DNA from: Pararhizobium polonicum
Lineage (GTDB): Bacteria > Pseudomonadota > Alphaproteobacteria > Rhizobiales > Rhizobiaceae
NCBI RefSeq assembly: GCF_001687365.1
Contig: NZ_LGLV01000018.1
Location: 121,086 to 185,085, forward strand
Reading direction: 5' to 3'
DNA: 64,000 bases
The notes under the pieces are model-generated. The model had not been told where the DNA came from and made no database searches. It saw only the letters and a program-made list of their open reading frames with translations. Position 1 is the first letter of the stretch, and each line of letters starts with the position of its first letter. A program made the translations under genes and the position numbers. Shown here one piece after another: positions 1-8,928 of the stretch.

Positions 1-13
1 GCGCCAGACGGCA

Positions 14-1852
14 ATGAAGCATCTCTTCAAAATAACCGGCGGGATAGACAGACTGCGCGACCTTCTCGCGTCACGCACGGTTGCATGGCTGGTGGTTGGC
101 GCTCTCATCCTGACCGTTCTTTTCAAGGTGGCACTGCCATTGTTCATCTCGACGGCCAGCGTCAAGAGCAACATGGAGCAAGTGCTGTCCTCCTGGACGG
201 GTGCGCGGGCAAACATCGCCGGTGATCCCTATATCAGCTTCTGGCCCCATCCGGTCCTGACACTGCGTTCCGTCACCTTCGAGGGCGGCGATGCGACAGC
301 GCCGGAACTGCTGGCGAAGGCCGATGCCATTGCCGCCGGTTTCGATATTCTCGCCGCGCTGCGCGGCGCTCCGGTCTTTTACGATTTCCGCCTCGTCAAT
401 CCGGTTTTCAAGGTGGAGCGCAGGGCCGACGGAAGTTTCAACTGGCGCCGCGCCGGCTGGATGGCCGATGCCATTGCCAACGCATCGGCGGCGACACCAT
501 CCACCGTTCGCGACACGCCGATCGGCGATGTCGAGATCGACAACGGCACCATCGAGCTCATCGACCGTATCACGGCCAGCACGCATCGCATCAACAGCAT
601 ATCCGGCTCCGTGCAATGGCCAACGCCGACAGCGCGGATGAGCGCGCGCCTTTCCGCCGCCATGAACGACGAAAAGGTGGAGTGGACCATCACCTGCGAC
701 GAACCGCTGATGCTGCTTTCAGGCCAAAACAGCGCGATCCGGACATCGTTCAACTCCACGCCATTGACCTTCAGTTTCGACGGGATCGGCAACGGTTCGG
801 CACGTCCCTTCGCTTCCGGACAGCTTCAGCTCGGCGCGAAATCAATTCAGGCGCTGTTGGCCTGGTCCGATGGACATGCACGGCCTGCGCGCTCCACCGG
901 AGCCGTCGCCATCGATACCGGCATGACGGTATCCGGAGAGACCTTGAAGATGGACAATCTCTCCCTGTCGCTGGATGGCGCCAATGCCACCGGCGTTCTC
1001 GATATCGCCTGGAAGCAGGAGAATGGTCCGCGTATCGATGGAACACTCGCTTTTGACCAGCTCGACCTGACGTCCCTGCTGTCATCCTTTTGGCCGCCTC
1101 AGCCACAATCAGAGATCGATGCCTTCCACCAGATGGCACTCCTGAAGCAGGTCAGCCTGGATCTGCGCCTGTCGGCACAGCAAGCAAGCTATGGTCAGAT
1201 TATGTTGAGCGCCGTTGCCGCGGGCATCATGGCTGAGAAAGGGCGCGCTTCCATCGATATCGGCGACGGCACCTATGCCGGCGGCACGCTCAGCGGCCGT
1301 ATCGCCCTTGCAAACAACGGCGCGGACGGCGGCCAAGTGCAATTTTCGCTCAAAAACGCCGATCTGGCGCCCGTTGCCGCCAGTCTCGGCCTGACAGGCC
1401 CCCTGCCGCTCGGCCGGGGTGTGCTGAGCGTCGATCTCTCCACCACCGAGCCGGTATCGACAATGTCTCCGGACAGTGCCTCCGGCGAAATCCGTTATGT
1501 GGTGAACAACGGAATTATGGACCATTTCAAGGGGCCGGAATTCGAGCGGCTTGCTGCACAAGGCCGTCTGTTCAACATCAGCCAGGCCGGCGACGGTTCC
1601 TTCGCCTTTAACACCGCGGAAATCATCGCAACGCTGCGCAACGGCGTCGCGGAACTCGACAAGGCGGAGATCAAGGGCGAAGGAAGAACCCTGTCGCTTA
1701 CCGGAACCGTTCCGGTCCGCAACGGCAGCGTGGCGCTGGCGGGCGCGATCCAGCCGGACGATACCGCGATACCCGCCGTCCGCTTTTCCGCCAGCGGATC
1801 CTGGCCCGATCCGGTCATATCACCCCTGCCGGCAATCCCGGCACAGCCATGA
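14..1852 (+). CDS. AsmA-family envelope protein
   Basis: This 612-residue protein has one N-terminal membrane segment (about residues 24-46) followed by a long beta-rich periplasmic region, the usual shape of AsmA-like proteins. AsmA relatives are large envelope proteins linked to outer-membrane assembly and, for some members, lipid transport between the membranes. The N-terminal stretch after the anchor (SVKSNMEQVLSSWTGA) and the C-terminal repeats of short hydrophobic strands fit the AsmA-like C-terminal domain. The start ATG lies only 13 bases from the window edge, so an upstream start cannot be excluded. It converges with the polyamine transporter genes, 55 bases away. The specific role is not known. 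Confidence 0.8.
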   Translation: MKHLFKITGGIDRLRDLLASRTVAWLVVGALILTVLFKVALPLFISTASVKSNMEQVLSSWTGARANIAGDPYISFWPHPVLTLRSVTFEGGDATAPELLAKADAIAAGFDILAALRGAPVFYDFRLVNPVFKVERRADGSFNWRRAGWMADAIANASAATPSTVRDTPIGDVEIDNGTIELIDRITASTHRINSISGSVQWPTPTARMSARLSAAMNDEKVEWTITCDEPLMLLSGQNSAIRTSFNSTPLTFSFDGIGNGSARPFASGQLQLGAKSIQALLAWSDGHARPARSTGAVAIDTGMTVSGETLKMDNLSLSLDGANATGVLDIAWKQENGPRIDGTLAFDQLDLTSLLSSFWPPQPQSEIDAFHQMALLKQVSLDLRLSAQQASYGQIMLSAVAAGIMAEKGRASIDIGDGTYAGGTLSGRIALANNGADGGQVQFSLKNADLAPVAASLGLTGPLPLGRGVLSVDLSTTEPVSTMSPDSASGEIRYVVNNGIMDHFKGPEFERLAAQGRLFNISQAGDGSFAFNTAEIIATLRNGVAELDKAEIKGEGRTLSLTGTVPVRNGSVALAGAIQPDDTAIPAVRFSASGSWPDPVISPLPAIPAQP

Positions 1853-1907
1853 ACGGGTCACATCGGCTTTGCCACAGGGCCTTCTAGAGGCCCTCCGCAT
1901 CAGTTTC

Positions 1908-2723
1908 TCAATGAGCGAACGCCGCCTGCTCGTCCTTGACCCGCTGGATTTCCCGGCGGCGCGACACGACGGACGCAATTAGAACGCCCATGGCGACGAT
2001 GCCGATCAGAATGGTGCAAACGGCGTTGATCTCCGGCGTCACGCCCAACCGCACCTGGCTGTAGATCCGCATCGGCAGCGTGGTGGCGCCGGGACCGGAG
2101 GTGAAACTCGAAATCACCAGATCGTCGAGAGACAGCGTGAAGGCGAGAACCCAGCCAGAAAACACAGCCGGTGCGATGACCGGAAGCGTTACCTGCAGGA
2201 AGGTGGCGACCGGCGTGGCGCCAAGGTCCATCGCGGCCTCCTCGATCGACCGGTCGAAGCTCAAAAGCCGGGACTGCACGACGACGGCGACGAAGCACAT
2301 GGTGAAGGTGATGTGGGCGAGCGTCAGTGTCCAGAAGCCGCGATCGAAGCCGATGGCGACAAACAAAAGCAGCAAAGACAGGCCGGTGATCACTTCAGGC
2401 ATAACGAGCGGCGCATAGATCATGCCGGAAAACAGCATGCGGCCGCGAAACCGCGTGTAGCGTGTCATGGCAAGGGCTGCCAGCGTGCCGAGAACGGTTG
2501 CCACCGTCGCGGAAATCAGGCCGACCCGCACCGTCACCCAGGCGGCATCGAGAAGCGCCTGATTGTGAAACAGCTGAACATACCATTTGGTCGAGAAGCC
2601 GGCCCAGACAGTGACCAGCTTGGATTCGTTGAACGAGAAGATCACCAGAAGCACGATCGGCAGGTACAGAAAGGCAAAGCCGAACACGATCGAGGCGATG
2701 TTGAAACGGGACCACTTGACCAT
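1908..2723 (-). CDS. potI: Polyamine ABC transporter permease, PotI type
   Basis: This is the second inner-membrane permease of a putrescine/spermidine importer (271 residues). About six membrane helices are visible, starting with the hydrophobic stretch after MVKWSRFNIAS, and the EAA loop that docks the ATPase reads EEAAMDLGATPVATFLQVTLP. The open frame extends upstream, but ATG at 2723 is preferred because it begins two bases after the stop of the upstream permease and the protein then starts at the expected membrane segment. It is the last gene of the potF-potG-potH-potI order. Assignment to polyamines comes from the family resemblance and the PotF-like binding protein; the exact substrate is inferred. 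Confidence 0.88.
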   Translation of the reverse strand: MVKWSRFNIASIVFGFAFLYLPIVLLVIFSFNESKLVTVWAGFSTKWYVQLFHNQALLDAAWVTVRVGLISATVATVLGTLAALAMTRYTRFRGRMLFSGMIYAPLVMPEVITGLSLLLLFVAIGFDRGFWTLTLAHITFTMCFVAVVVQSRLLSFDRSIEEAAMDLGATPVATFLQVTLPVIAPAVFSGWVLAFTLSLDDLVISSFTSGPGATTLPMRIYSQVRLGVTPEINAVCTILIGIVAMGVLIASVVSRRREIQRVKDEQAAFAH

Positions 2724-2725
2724 GA

Positions 2726-3637
2726 CTATTTCCCCGCGCCGTCGGCTTTGGCCTGCGCATGCTGGAAGAACATGATCGGCACGACGAGAATGAGCAGAAG
2801 AATGGTCGCCACGGCCGCAGACACCGGCCAGTCGCGATTGGCGTTGAACTCGTTCCACAAGGTCTTGCCGATCATCAGCGTCTCTGAGCCTCCGAGCAGA
2901 TCCGGAATGACGAACTCCCCGACCGCCGGAATGAAGACCAGCATGCAGCCGGCGATCACGCCGGGCATCGACAGCGGAAATGTCACGCGCCAGAAGGCTC
3001 GGATCGGCGTGCAGCCGAGATCCTGTGCCGCTTCCGTCAGGCTGTGATCCATTTTTTCCAGCGACGAATAGATCGGCAGAACCATGAAGGGCAGATAGGA
3101 ATAGACGATGCCGATATAGATCGCCCAGTTGGTGTTGAGGATGATCAGCGGCTGATCGATCACACCAAGCGTCAAGAGCAACTGGTTGAGCAGTCCTTCC
3201 GGCTTCAAAATGGCGATCCAGGCATAGACGCGGATCAGGAAGCTGGTCCAGAACGGCAGGATGACCAGCATCAACAGCGTCGGACGGATGGTGTTGGGCG
3301 CCTGCGCCATGCCGTAAGCCACCGGATAGGCGATCAGCAGCGTCAGGAATGTCGAGACGCCGGCGATCCAGAGGCTGGAGATATAGGCCTTGGTATAGAG
3401 CGCGTCCTCGGTCAGCCAGATGTAGTTGTCGATCGAGAACTGCTTGATATTGTCGATGAAGCCGCCGATCCCGGACGCCAGGTCGAACACCGGCAGGTAG
3501 GGCGGCATGGCGACGGCCGTTTCCGACAGTGAAATCCGGATGACGATGAAAAAGGGAATGAGGAAGAAGAACAGCAACCAGGCATAGGGGATGATGATCA
3601 CCAGCCGGTTGAACAGTGCCGATCCGAATTTTGCCAT
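2726..3637 (-). CDS. potH: Polyamine ABC transporter permease, PotH type
   Basis: The 303-residue protein is the first permease of the importer. It starts with a cytoplasmic stub and a strong membrane helix (LVIIIPYAWLLFFFLIPFFI), has about six helices in all, and carries the EAA-type loop TEAAQDLGCTPIRAFWRVTFP near residue 205. The long periplasmic loop between helices 1 and 2 is typical of PotB/PotH. It begins 4 bases after the ATPase gene stop and ends 2 bases before the potI start, so the three genes are translated from one message. PotH and PotI would form the heterodimeric channel served by PotG. Confidence 0.88.
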   Translation of the reverse strand: MAKFGSALFNRLVIIIPYAWLLFFFLIPFFIVIRISLSETAVAMPPYLPVFDLASGIGGFIDNIKQFSIDNYIWLTEDALYTKAYISSLWIAGVSTFLTLLIAYPVAYGMAQAPNTIRPTLLMLVILPFWTSFLIRVYAWIAILKPEGLLNQLLLTLGVIDQPLIILNTNWAIYIGIVYSYLPFMVLPIYSSLEKMDHSLTEAAQDLGCTPIRAFWRVTFPLSMPGVIAGCMLVFIPAVGEFVIPDLLGGSETLMIGKTLWNEFNANRDWPVSAAVATILLLILVVPIMFFQHAQAKADGAGK

Positions 3638-3641
3638 GGCC

Positions 3642-4787
3642 TCAATCCTTCAGCACGACGCCGGCATTTTCATCGAAGGAAATCCAGACTTCCTGGTCAT
3701 AGCCCAGCGGATCCTCGACGGCGCGCACGGCATTGAGCGACGAGGCTTTGACCACCTTGCCGTCCTTGAGCTTGACGTGAAAAACCGTCATGTCGCCGAG
3801 ATAGCCGATATCCCAGATTTCGCCCTGCGCCGCATTCAGCGGCGCACAGGCTGGCTGGTCGCGGCCGACGCGGATCTTTTCCGGGCGAACGGCAAAGCCG
3901 GCCTTGGCGCCGACAGCCGGCGGCTCGTTCGAGGCGACGCGAACCGTGAAGCCGCTTTCCGTCGCGATCTCGACCGTGCCGTTGCCTGCGGACGAAACCG
4001 TGCCGTCGAAAATATTCACATCGCCGATGAAATCGGCAACGAAGCGCGAGTTCGGCGCTTCGTAGATTTCCGGCGGGGTGGCGACCTGAACGACCTTGCC
4101 ATGCGCCATGACGGCGATACGGTCGGCCATGGTCATCGCCTCTTCCTGGTCGTGGGTGACGACGACGAAGGTCAGGCCGAGTTCCTGCTGCAGGTCCATC
4201 AGTTCGAACTGGGTTTCCTCGCGCAGCTTCTTGTCCAGTGCGCCCAGCGGCTCATCCAGCAGAAGCACCTTCGGCCGCTTGGCCAGCGAGCGGGCCAGCG
4301 CCACGCGCTGGCGTTGACCGCCGGACAGCTGATGCGGCTTGCGCTTGGCGAATTTGTCGAGCTTGACCAGCTTCAGCATCTGGTCGACTCGCGCGGCGAT
4401 ATCGGCCTTCGGCATGCCGTCCTGCTTCAGACCGAAGGCGATGTTGTTCTCGACCGTCATATGCGGAAACAACGCGTAGGACTGGAACATCATGTTGACC
4501 GGCCGCCGGTAGGGCGGAATGCCGGCAAGGCTCTGTCCGTCGAGGATGATTTCACCCGAGGTCGGCTGTTCGAAGCCGGCCAGCATGCGCAGCAGCGTTG
4601 ACTTGCCGCAGCCCGACGCGCCGAGCAGCGCGAAGAATTCACGGGGATAGATATTCAGCGACAGATCATCGACGGCGACGAAATCACCGAATTTCTTGGT
4701 GACGTTCTTCACCGCGATGAACGGTATGGATTTAGGGTCTGCCCAAGGGGCAAAGGAACGCCGGATACTGCCAAGTGACTTCATCAT
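3642..4787 (-). CDS. potG: Polyamine ABC transporter ATP-binding protein, PotG type
   Basis: This 381-residue ATPase powers the importer. Walker A is GASGCGKST at residues 56-64, the Q-loop lies in MMFQSYALFPHMTV, the ABC signature LSGGQ is at 154-158, Walker B LLLDEP at 175-180, and the H-loop follows in VVVTHDQEEAMTMADR. The C-terminal third is a TOBE-type regulatory domain, as in PotA/PotG. There is an N-terminal extension of about 25 residues before the first beta strand (IAVKNVTKKFGDF). Two adjacent ATG codons could start it. It follows potF after a gap with a hairpin, and it reads directly into potH. Confidence 0.9.
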   Translation of the reverse strand: MMKSLGSIRRSFAPWADPKSIPFIAVKNVTKKFGDFVAVDDLSLNIYPREFFALLGASGCGKSTLLRMLAGFEQPTSGEIILDGQSLAGIPPYRRPVNMMFQSYALFPHMTVENNIAFGLKQDGMPKADIAARVDQMLKLVKLDKFAKRKPHQLSGGQRQRVALARSLAKRPKVLLLDEPLGALDKKLREETQFELMDLQQELGLTFVVVTHDQEEAMTMADRIAVMAHGKVVQVATPPEIYEAPNSRFVADFIGDVNIFDGTVSSAGNGTVEIATESGFTVRVASNEPPAVGAKAGFAVRPEKIRVGRDQPACAPLNAAQGEIWDIGYLGDMTVFHVKLKDGKVVKASSLNAVRAVEDPLGYDQEVWISFDENAGVVLKD

Positions 4788-4846
4788 CTATCCCCGAATG
4801 ACATGCACACGCGACCACCTTTTCATTCCCCGGCGGCGCAAAAGAA

Positions 4847-4878
4847 AATTGCCCGGATTTTCAAGGATCCGGGCAATT
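4847..4878 (-). terminator. Hairpin between potF and potG
   Basis: A perfect 12-base stem (AATTGCCCGGAT pairing with ATCCGGGCAATT, 8-base loop) lies just after the potF stop. On the minus strand it is followed by the T-rich run AATTTTCTTTT overlapping its distal arm. The structure looks like a rho-independent terminator or attenuator. It would let the binding protein be made in excess of the membrane components, as is usual for ABC importers. Confidence 0.75.
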
Positions 4879-4887
4879 CTTTTCGAC

Positions 4888-5982
4888 TTACTGGCCGGTG
4901 ACCACTTTGGTCCACAGCCGCGTCACCAGACGCTGCGATTTGGCGTCGTAGGGCGTCACCGTGAAGAGTTTCGCCAGAACCTCGGGTGTCGGATAGATCG
5001 CGGTATCTTCAAGCACATCCTTGTCGATGAACTGCTGCGACGCCTTGTTGCCATTGGCATAGAAGACGACGTTGGATGCCTTGGCGACGACTTCCGGCTT
5101 CATCATGTAGTTCAGGAATTCATGCGCTTCGGCGACATGCGGCGCATCGGCCGGAATGGCCATGACGTCGAACCACATCTGCGCGCCGGTCGGCGGGATG
5201 ACATAGTTCACCGTCACGCCCGCCTTTGCTTCGGCGGCACGGTCACGCGCCTGGAAAACGTCGCCCGAATAGCCGACGGCAAGGCAGATATCGCCGTTGG
5301 CGAGCGCGTTGATATATTCCGACGAGTGGAATTTGCGGACAAAGGGGCGGATGGACGTCAGCAGTTCTTCCGCCTTCGTCAGATCGTCCGGGGTGCGGCT
5401 ATCGGGATCGAGACCAAGATAGGACAGGGCCGACGGAAGCACGTCGGAAGCGGAATCGAGGATGTGAATGCCGCAATCCTTGAACTTCGCAGCGACCTCC
5501 GGTTTGAAGATCACATCCCAGGTCGGCGGCTCGTCGGTGCCGAGGATCTGCTTTACCTTGTCGACATTGTAGCCGATGCCGGTGGTGCCCCACATGTAAT
5601 CGACGGCATATTCATTGCCCGGATCGTATTTCTGGATGCGATCGGAAATCACGTCCCACATGTTGGAGAGGTTCGGCAGCTTCGACTTGTCGAGCTTCTG
5701 GAAGACGCCCGCGGCGATCTGGCGCTGCAGGAAGCTGGCCGTCGGCACCACGACATCATAGCCGGTGCCGCCCGCAAGCAGCTTGGTTTCAAGAATCTCG
5801 TTGCTGTCGAAGACGTCGTAGACGACCTTGATGCCGGTTTCCTTGGTGAAATCTTCGAGAATGCTGGCATCGATATAATCGGACCAGTTGTAAACGTTGA
5901 CGACACGCTCCTGCGCGGTGGCAATGGTTGCGGATCCGCTGAGGATCAACGCGGCAAAGGCGGTGGCAATCTTTCGCGACAT
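4888..5982 (-). CDS. potF: Periplasmic putrescine/spermidine-binding protein, PotF type
   Basis: This 364-residue protein starts with a Sec signal peptide (about residues 1-23, cleavage after TATAQ or nearby) and continues with VVNVYNWSDYIDASILEDF, the N-terminal signature of PotD/PotF binding proteins. The acidic and aromatic residues expected for diamine binding are present in that segment (W, S-D-Y) and later (FDVMAIPADAPH). Its length matches PotF. It is the first gene of the potFGHI set and is separated from potG by a terminator-like hairpin. The puuA and puuB genes elsewhere in the window suggest putrescine as the main substrate, but that is inferred. Confidence 0.88.
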   Translation of the reverse strand: MSRKIATAFAALILSGSATIATAQERVVNVYNWSDYIDASILEDFTKETGIKVVYDVFDSNEILETKLLAGGTGYDVVVPTASFLQRQIAAGVFQKLDKSKLPNLSNMWDVISDRIQKYDPGNEYAVDYMWGTTGIGYNVDKVKQILGTDEPPTWDVIFKPEVAAKFKDCGIHILDSASDVLPSALSYLGLDPDSRTPDDLTKAEELLTSIRPFVRKFHSSEYINALANGDICLAVGYSGDVFQARDRAAEAKAGVTVNYVIPPTGAQMWFDVMAIPADAPHVAEAHEFLNYMMKPEVVAKASNVVFYANGNKASQQFIDKDVLEDTAIYPTPEVLAKLFTVTPYDAKSQRLVTRLWTKVVTGQ

Positions 5983-6326
5983 GGAATTCCCCTTGATTTT
6001 ATTGGGTCAGTCTAGGCACGCCGCCATCGCCTGCCTCTCTGTCCCTGCGTATGCGCATCTGGAAGTTAGGCATGTTTTCCGACAACCACAAGCGCTTTTA
6101 AAGGGCCTGCCTACCCATTTGGCCAGCATCCCAAATTTTAGCGGCCGCTGGAAAAATCCGAATCTTTTCAGCACGGCATGACCAGGCGGTGGCAAGCCCG
6201 GCCACATCCGCTCAGGAATTAACCATAAGCTTAAATCGAACCTTAACGAAGGCATTTACGATTGCTTAACCATGCCCAGGATGCGATTTTGCGCCACAAC
6301 GGTTATGCGTTTCGGAGTTGACCATC
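5983..6326. promoter_or_regulatory. Divergent promoter region, potF and desaturase
   Basis: This 344-base gap separates potF (minus) from the desaturase (plus), so it must hold both promoters. A run of T/A-rich motifs with several TTAACG or TTAACC elements lies at 6218-6275 and could be the desaturase promoter. No ORF with convincing composition, RNA gene or strong inverted repeat was seen. Confidence 0.45.
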
Positions 6327-7280
6327 ATGAATGTGAAGTCGTCGCGGATCGACCCACGGGAATTGAAACGGCTGTCCGTGCTGCAACCGCACAGAACGCT
6401 TCTTGCCATCGGCTTCGACTGGGCGCTGATCGCCGGCGCCATCGCTGTCAGCAAATATATGCAGCATCCGCTCGCCTATCTCGCCGCGGTGCTTGTTATT
6501 GCCGGCCGCATGCATGCCTTCGGCTGCCTGATGCACGAGGCCGCCCACTACCGCATCATCAAGAACCGCAAGGTGAGCGACTGGCTGAGCGATCTGTTGC
6601 TGGCCTGGCCGATCATGGCGACTGTTGACGGCTACCGGATGAACCATCTCGCCCATCACCAGCACACCAATACCGAGGACGATCCGGACTGGGCTGCCAA
6701 GCTCGGCATGACGCAGTTCACCTTTCCGCAAAAGGTCTGGCGCGGCGTGGTGCAGCTGCTCGGCTATCTGGTGGCGGTCAATTCGGTCCGCGATATCCTG
6801 CACATGGCCAAGCGCATCGCCAAGCATGACCGCTCGACGCGCACCTACAAGCTCCTGCGGATCAGCTTCTATGCTGCAGCGGCGATCCTTTTTTCGGTGT
6901 TCGGCCTGTGGACGGATTTCACGCTCTATTGGCTGGTGCCGTTCTTCACCTTCTTCTGCCTGTTCCTCTATGTCCGCAGCGTCGCCGAGCATTTCGGCAG
7001 CATGGACTATTCAGACGAACTCGGCAGCTCGCGCACGGTCTATCCCCATACCTGGGAGAAGCTGTTCTTCGCGCCGCACAACATCAACTATCACCTCGAG
7101 CATCACCTCTATCCGGGCGTACCCTATTACAATCTGCCGGAACTGCATGCCGTGCTGATGCGAAACCCGAACTATGCCGGCAAGGCGCATGTCACGCGCG
7201 GCTACACGAGCGGCCTTGCCGCCGAGTGCTTCGCCCCCAACGCCCCGCTGCTGCCGGCCCATCATCCCGTCAGCTATTGA
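6327..7280 (+). CDS. Membrane fatty acid desaturase
   Basis: This 317-residue protein carries the three histidine boxes of membrane di-iron desaturases: HEAAH (residues 70-74), HLAHHQH (107-113) and a C-terminal HLEHHLYPG. Hydrophobic helices lie between the boxes. The family introduces double bonds or hydroxyl groups into acyl chains or terpenoids; which substrate applies here cannot be told from sequence. The frame also opens at TTG 6318, but ATG 6327 is preferred. It faces the acyl-CoA-type regulator, whose gene ends only 9 bases downstream on the other strand. Nothing else in the neighbourhood identifies the lipid it modifies. Confidence 0.82.
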   Translation: MNVKSSRIDPRELKRLSVLQPHRTLLAIGFDWALIAGAIAVSKYMQHPLAYLAAVLVIAGRMHAFGCLMHEAAHYRIIKNRKVSDWLSDLLLAWPIMATVDGYRMNHLAHHQHTNTEDDPDWAAKLGMTQFTFPQKVWRGVVQLLGYLVAVNSVRDILHMAKRIAKHDRSTRTYKLLRISFYAAAAILFSVFGLWTDFTLYWLVPFFTFFCLFLYVRSVAEHFGSMDYSDELGSSRTVYPHTWEKLFFAPHNINYHLEHHLYPGVPYYNLPELHAVLMRNPNYAGKAHVTRGYTSGLAAECFAPNAPLLPAHHPVSY

Positions 7281-7289
7281 TATTGGTCG

Positions 7290-8699
7290 CTACTGAAAAT
7301 CAAACGCGCTCAGGCCCGTCACCATCTCGTCAAGCCCGAGCGGCCGGGTGACCGGCGGTTCGGCGCGGGCAAGACAGCCGCGCCGCTCACAGAGCCGGCA
7401 GGCGGTGCCACCGGCAACGGTCATCAGCGGCGCTTCGCCATAGACGGTTTCCCCCGCATGGACCGCGTCGCAACCAATTAGCAACGCGGTGCGGCGAATC
7501 CGCTCCTGAAATCCGGCACGCGGGCCTTCGACGGTTCTGGCAACAACGAAAAACTCCCCGCCGCCGAAAACCTCGACCCGATCCGCCAGGATCTGGCCGG
7601 CCTGCAGGAAGGCCGCATGGATATTGAGCTTCGGACAGTTGCCGCCGAAGCGCGCCCGCGGGAAACCCTGCGCGCCGGATTTGCGCAGACGGTGCCCCGC
7701 CTGATCGATCTCCATCAGGAAGAAAGGCACCCCCGCAGCGCCCGGACGCTGCAGCGTCACCAGCCTGTTGGCCGCCTGTTCGAAGGACACCTGAAAGCGG
7801 GCGCTCAGGACATCGATATCGTACTTCGCCCGCTGCGCTGCAGCTAGAAAAGCACCATAAGGCATCATGATCGCATGCGCGGCGTAGCGGGCGAGTTCGA
7901 AGCGGCCGATGCGCCGGGCCTCGCCTGTCGAAAACGCCAGCTGATCGAGCTCGGCGGCAATCGCCTCGGGACACGCAATCTGAGCCGCCTCCATGGCGAT
8001 TTCACGCAACTGGTCCTGCGCGGAAAGCCGTTCGGACAGAAACAGCCGCATGGAATGCCTGTCGAAGCGGCGGCGCAGATCGGGCATGACATGCACGGGC
8101 AGCGCCCGGATCGTAAGCCCATGCTCCTTACGCAGCCAGCTCCTCAGCACCCCGGCAAGATCGTCACCGGGCGAAAGCTGCGTGTGGAATGCTTCCGCGG
8201 CCTCATCGATCCTTGCAAAGTAATGCGGGCGATTTTCGAAGATCTCACGCACCTCGTCCATTGGCAGCCGCGCATCCGACAATGCGGCCATATGTCCCTG
8301 ACCCGACAAAAGCGCGCTCAGGTCCTTCAATCGTGAGGATTGCTCGCGATAGGCGCGATAGAGCTTCAGAATGCCCATCGCGGCATTGGGGGCCGCTTCC
8401 GCCACCTCGATCAGCTCCTGATCGCCCGGCAGTTCGCCCGAAAGCAGCGGATCGGCGAACATCTCGCGCAGTTGCGCGACGCTGCCGGAGGCCTCGCCCT
8501 GCAGTTCGTCGAGATCGACCTTGTAGACCGAGGCCAGTTTCAAAAGCAGCTGCACCGTCAACGGCCGCTGGTTGCGCTCGATCAGATTGAGATAGGACGG
8601 CGAGATGCCCAACGCTTCGGCCATGGCCGTCTGCGTCAGCGACAAGCCGTTGCGGATGCGCCGCACGCGGGCGCCGGCAAAAATCTTGTTTTCAGCCAT
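7290..8699 (-). CDS. XRE-family short-chain fatty acyl-CoA regulator
   Basis: The 469-residue protein has an N-terminal XRE/Cro helix-turn-helix (residues about 10-62, SLTQTAMAEALGISPSYLNLIE) and a long C-terminal part like the RamB/ScfR group, which senses short-chain acyl-CoAs and controls acetate and propionate metabolism. The middle region resembles an IrrE/ImmA metallopeptidase fold, but the expected HExxH is degenerate (YAAHAIMMPYGAF), so it probably binds a ligand rather than cutting protein. A cysteine cluster CRLCERRGC sits near the C terminus. It is transcribed away from aceA across a gap full of TTTACA half-sites, which suggests that it controls aceA and itself. Confidence 0.82.
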   Translation of the reverse strand: MAENKIFAGARVRRIRNGLSLTQTAMAEALGISPSYLNLIERNQRPLTVQLLLKLASVYKVDLDELQGEASGSVAQLREMFADPLLSGELPGDQELIEVAEAAPNAAMGILKLYRAYREQSSRLKDLSALLSGQGHMAALSDARLPMDEVREIFENRPHYFARIDEAAEAFHTQLSPGDDLAGVLRSWLRKEHGLTIRALPVHVMPDLRRRFDRHSMRLFLSERLSAQDQLREIAMEAAQIACPEAIAAELDQLAFSTGEARRIGRFELARYAAHAIMMPYGAFLAAAQRAKYDIDVLSARFQVSFEQAANRLVTLQRPGAAGVPFFLMEIDQAGHRLRKSGAQGFPRARFGGNCPKLNIHAAFLQAGQILADRVEVFGGGEFFVVARTVEGPRAGFQERIRRTALLIGCDAVHAGETVYGEAPLMTVAGGTACRLCERRGCLARAEPPVTRPLGLDEMVTGLSAFDFQ

Positions 8700-8754
8700 T
8701 TGTCACGCCTTTTACAATTTCTCGCCCGAAACAATATTTACATATTTTACAAAA

Positions 8755-8773
8755 TTACAGAAGCCCTCTGTAA
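8755..8773. promoter_or_regulatory. Palindromic operator candidate, regulator/aceA
   Basis: TTACAGA and TCTGTAA are perfect inverted arms around a 5-base spacer. The same half-site occurs as TTTACA at 8711, 8737 and 8746 and as TGTAAA at 8844. The cluster lies between the XRE regulator (start 8699) and aceA (start 8929), so it is the likely binding region of that regulator. This is inferred from position and symmetry. Confidence 0.5.
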
Positions 8774-8928
8774 AAGCCAAGACATGATAACCCTTTTCAT
8801 GGAAGCCGCAACGCCTTTATTCTGGCGGTATTGTGCATCGCACTGTAAAACAAGTCACATCGAATTCGACAACTGAACGGTAGAGCACCAACGTCGAATG
8901 ATGCTCTGAAAATAGCAGGAGGATGTTT

